A DNA stretch of 64,000 nt. Source: Paraburkholderia fungorum (GTDB taxonomy: Bacteria > Pseudomonadota > Gammaproteobacteria > Burkholderiales > Burkholderiaceae). Numbering within the stretch: the stretch's first letter is position 1; each line of letters starts with the position of its first letter. Both the position numbers and the translations under genes were made by a program. Below are positions 62,861 to 64,000 of this stretch, one piece after another. Below the pieces are notes generated by a model. The model saw nothing but the letters and a program-made list of their open reading frames with translations, had not been told where the DNA came from and ran no database searches. The stretch is from assembly GCF_902833645.1 (NCBI RefSeq), contig NZ_CADFGE010000003.1, positions 620,001-684,000 of the forward strand, read 5' to 3'.

Positions 62861-64000
62861 CTATTTGTCGGTTAGTCTTTCCGGGGCGGCGGCAGCACGT
62901 GCCGCGCGGTTAACTTTCTCGTCCATCCGTCCCAGCATGGACATCACGCCGTTGACCGCACACCACCGCAGCGGTTCCGGCAGCGTGGATGGGGGTTCGT
63001 GGCGCAGTCCGACCAGCAATGGATGCTCGGTACCGCGAATCCGCTCAGCAAGCAAACGGCCAATGAAAGACTGCGCACCCACGCCATGCCCCGAACATCC
63101 AGCCGTGTAGAAAACGTTCTGCCTTTCACCGGTTGCGCCGACGACCGGCAACGCGTCGCCAGCGACGCTTATGTAGCCACTCCAGCACGCGCGGATGGCA
63201 AGATCCCTCAGCGTGGGGAAACGTTCGTGCAATGCCGTCAGTAGCGCACGATATGCCGCGTTGTCCGGCACGTTTGGCGTGCGTGAGCCAAATGCATAGC
63301 GAACGCGCTTGGTCGTGGTAACCAGCGTGTTACGCGCTGTCAAACGATGGCTTTCCATCTTGCGGTGTGCAGTGACAATGCCTTCCCGGTTGGGCCAGCC
63401 CAGAGCCACCAGTTGTTTCGCCGAAAGCGGCTCGGTCTCGATTGCGGAAACGCGCATCGGTATCACCTTGTCTGCAAGCAGGCCGAGTCGCGGGGTATAG
63501 GCGTTGGTGGCAAGCACCATGATCGGCGCGGTCGCCTTGCCACGCGCGGTCTGTACCTCAACGAGGCGGCCCGTGGTCCAGGACAGCACTTCCGTGTTTT
63601 CGTATAGCCTTACGCCGGCCTGGAGCGCCGCACTCCGCAACCCCATGACGTACTTGCCCGGATCCAGCGTACCGCCACGGTTGATGTAGCTACCGAATAG
63701 AAACGCGGGCGGAACTCCCCGTGCGCGCATCCCGGACTGATCCAGAAATTCCGACTCGATCCCGAATTTCTCTGCAATCCGAATGTTCTCTCGAATATTC
63801 GCTTCATGAGATGGATGAATGCCCGCGCGGATTATCCCTGACTGGACGTAGTCGCAGTCGATGTCATGTTCGCCCAGCATTCGTTCGACGTGGTCAACGC
63901 CCGACTCCAGATAGTCGACTATCTTCTGCGTCTGTTCATGACCAATGCGCCTGAGAAAGAGATCAAACTTGGCTCCCGATCCACCAGCGAGGTAGCCCGC
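62861..64000 (-). CDS. FAD-dependent oxidoreductase (DAO/OrdL-type), C-terminal part, cut by right edge
   Basis: The window holds the last 379 residues of an FAD-dependent amine or amino-acid oxidase. LATNAYTPRLGLLADKVIPM is the DAO-family strand-helix after the FAD lobe, and CWSGYISVAGDALPVVGATG with YTAGCSGHGVG is the C-terminal FAD-contact region, close to glycine/sarcosine oxidase and gamma-glutamylputrescine oxidase (OrdL/PuuB). It oxidises a secondary or primary amine to an imine. The N-terminal FAD-binding GxGxxG lies outside. It precedes an SDR and an MBL hydrolase in the same operon. Confidence 0.85.
   Translation of the reverse strand, partial: AGYLAGGSGAKFDLFLRRIGHEQTQKIVDYLESGVDHVERMLGEHDIDCDYVQSGIIRAGIHPSHEANIRENIRIAEKFGIESEFLDQSGMRARGVPPAFLFGSYINRGGTLDPGKYVMGLRSAALQAGVRLYENTEVLSWTTGRLVEVQTARGKATAPIMVLATNAYTPRLGLLADKVIPMRVSAIETEPLSAKQLVALGWPNREGIVTAHRKMESHRLTARNTLVTTTKRVRYAFGSRTPNVPDNAAYRALLTALHERFPTLRDLAIRACWSGYISVAGDALPVVGATGERQNVFYTAGCSGHGVGAQSFIGRLLAERIRGTEHPLLVGLRHEPPSTLPEPLRWCAVNGVMSMLGRMDEKVNRAARAAAAPERLTDK

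Noticed and set aside
1..64000. tRNA or rRNA genes, CRISPR arrays, integrases or a replication origin
   Set aside because: I looked for T-loop-like sequences, regular spaced repeats, recombinase motifs and iteron clusters and found none that I could support by eye.

Overview
The window looks like an accessory part of a Burkholderiaceae genome (Paraburkholderia, Caballeronia or Burkholderia type). The base composition is GC-rich, OmpC-type porins recur, and there are many LysR regulators and aromatic-acid transporters of the AAHS family. No rRNA, tRNA, CRISPR array, integrase or core housekeeping operon is visible. The identification rests on protein style only.

Left part (1-22 kb) is catabolic. 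Two minus-strand operons lie in series: a polar amino-acid ABC transporter with a proline-racemase-family enzyme (6745-2504), then a cupin, an alpha/beta hydrolase, an aspartate dehydrogenase and an SDR (2351-1). The same operator-like core (TAATCGATT) sits in front of both, so they probably answer to one regulator and use one imported amino acid or imino acid. A LysR/SDR pair follows, then a mandelate-type module (benzoylformate decarboxylase, aldehyde dehydrogenase, MFS carrier) with a divergent LysR. Next comes a plus-strand operon rich in transport genes: MFS, bicupin, DUF336, porin, NTF2-like and MFS. The LysR that once faced it has decayed.

Middle part (22-46 kb) concerns the cell envelope and is mosaic. 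It holds a BON protein, two GT9 glycosyltransferases with a sulfotransferase-like protein, two intact porins, extra copies of LptD and BamA, a Spy/CpxP-like protein, an orphan histidine kinase and two related small proteins of unknown function. Several families occur twice here, often with one copy intact and the other a remnant (BamA, porin, histidine kinase, and the LysR-MFS pair). A gene graveyard at 44.4-46 kb carries three 18-bp repeats that resemble the end of an insertion sequence.

The 46-49.8 kb stretch looks like a damaged defence island. It contains an unknown 339-aa protein, a phospholipase-D-type nuclease with a PUA/EVE-like tail, and the C-terminal half of a DUF3732 ATPase abutting the next operon.

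Right part (49.8-64 kb) is acyl-CoA catabolism. A minus-strand operon encodes a multifunctional enoyl-CoA hydratase/3-hydroxyacyl-CoA dehydrogenase, a thiolase, an SDR, an APH-type kinase, an ACAD11-like dehydrogenase and an acyl-CoA ligase. Kinase plus ACAD11-like dehydrogenase is the signature of 4-hydroxyacyl-CoA breakdown, as in the Lva pathway and human ACAD10/11. A divergent acyl-CoA dehydrogenase and a PhyH-type dioxygenase share a promoter region with it that holds two operator-like repeats. An MBL hydrolase, an SDR and a FAD oxidase (cut by the right edge) complete the window.
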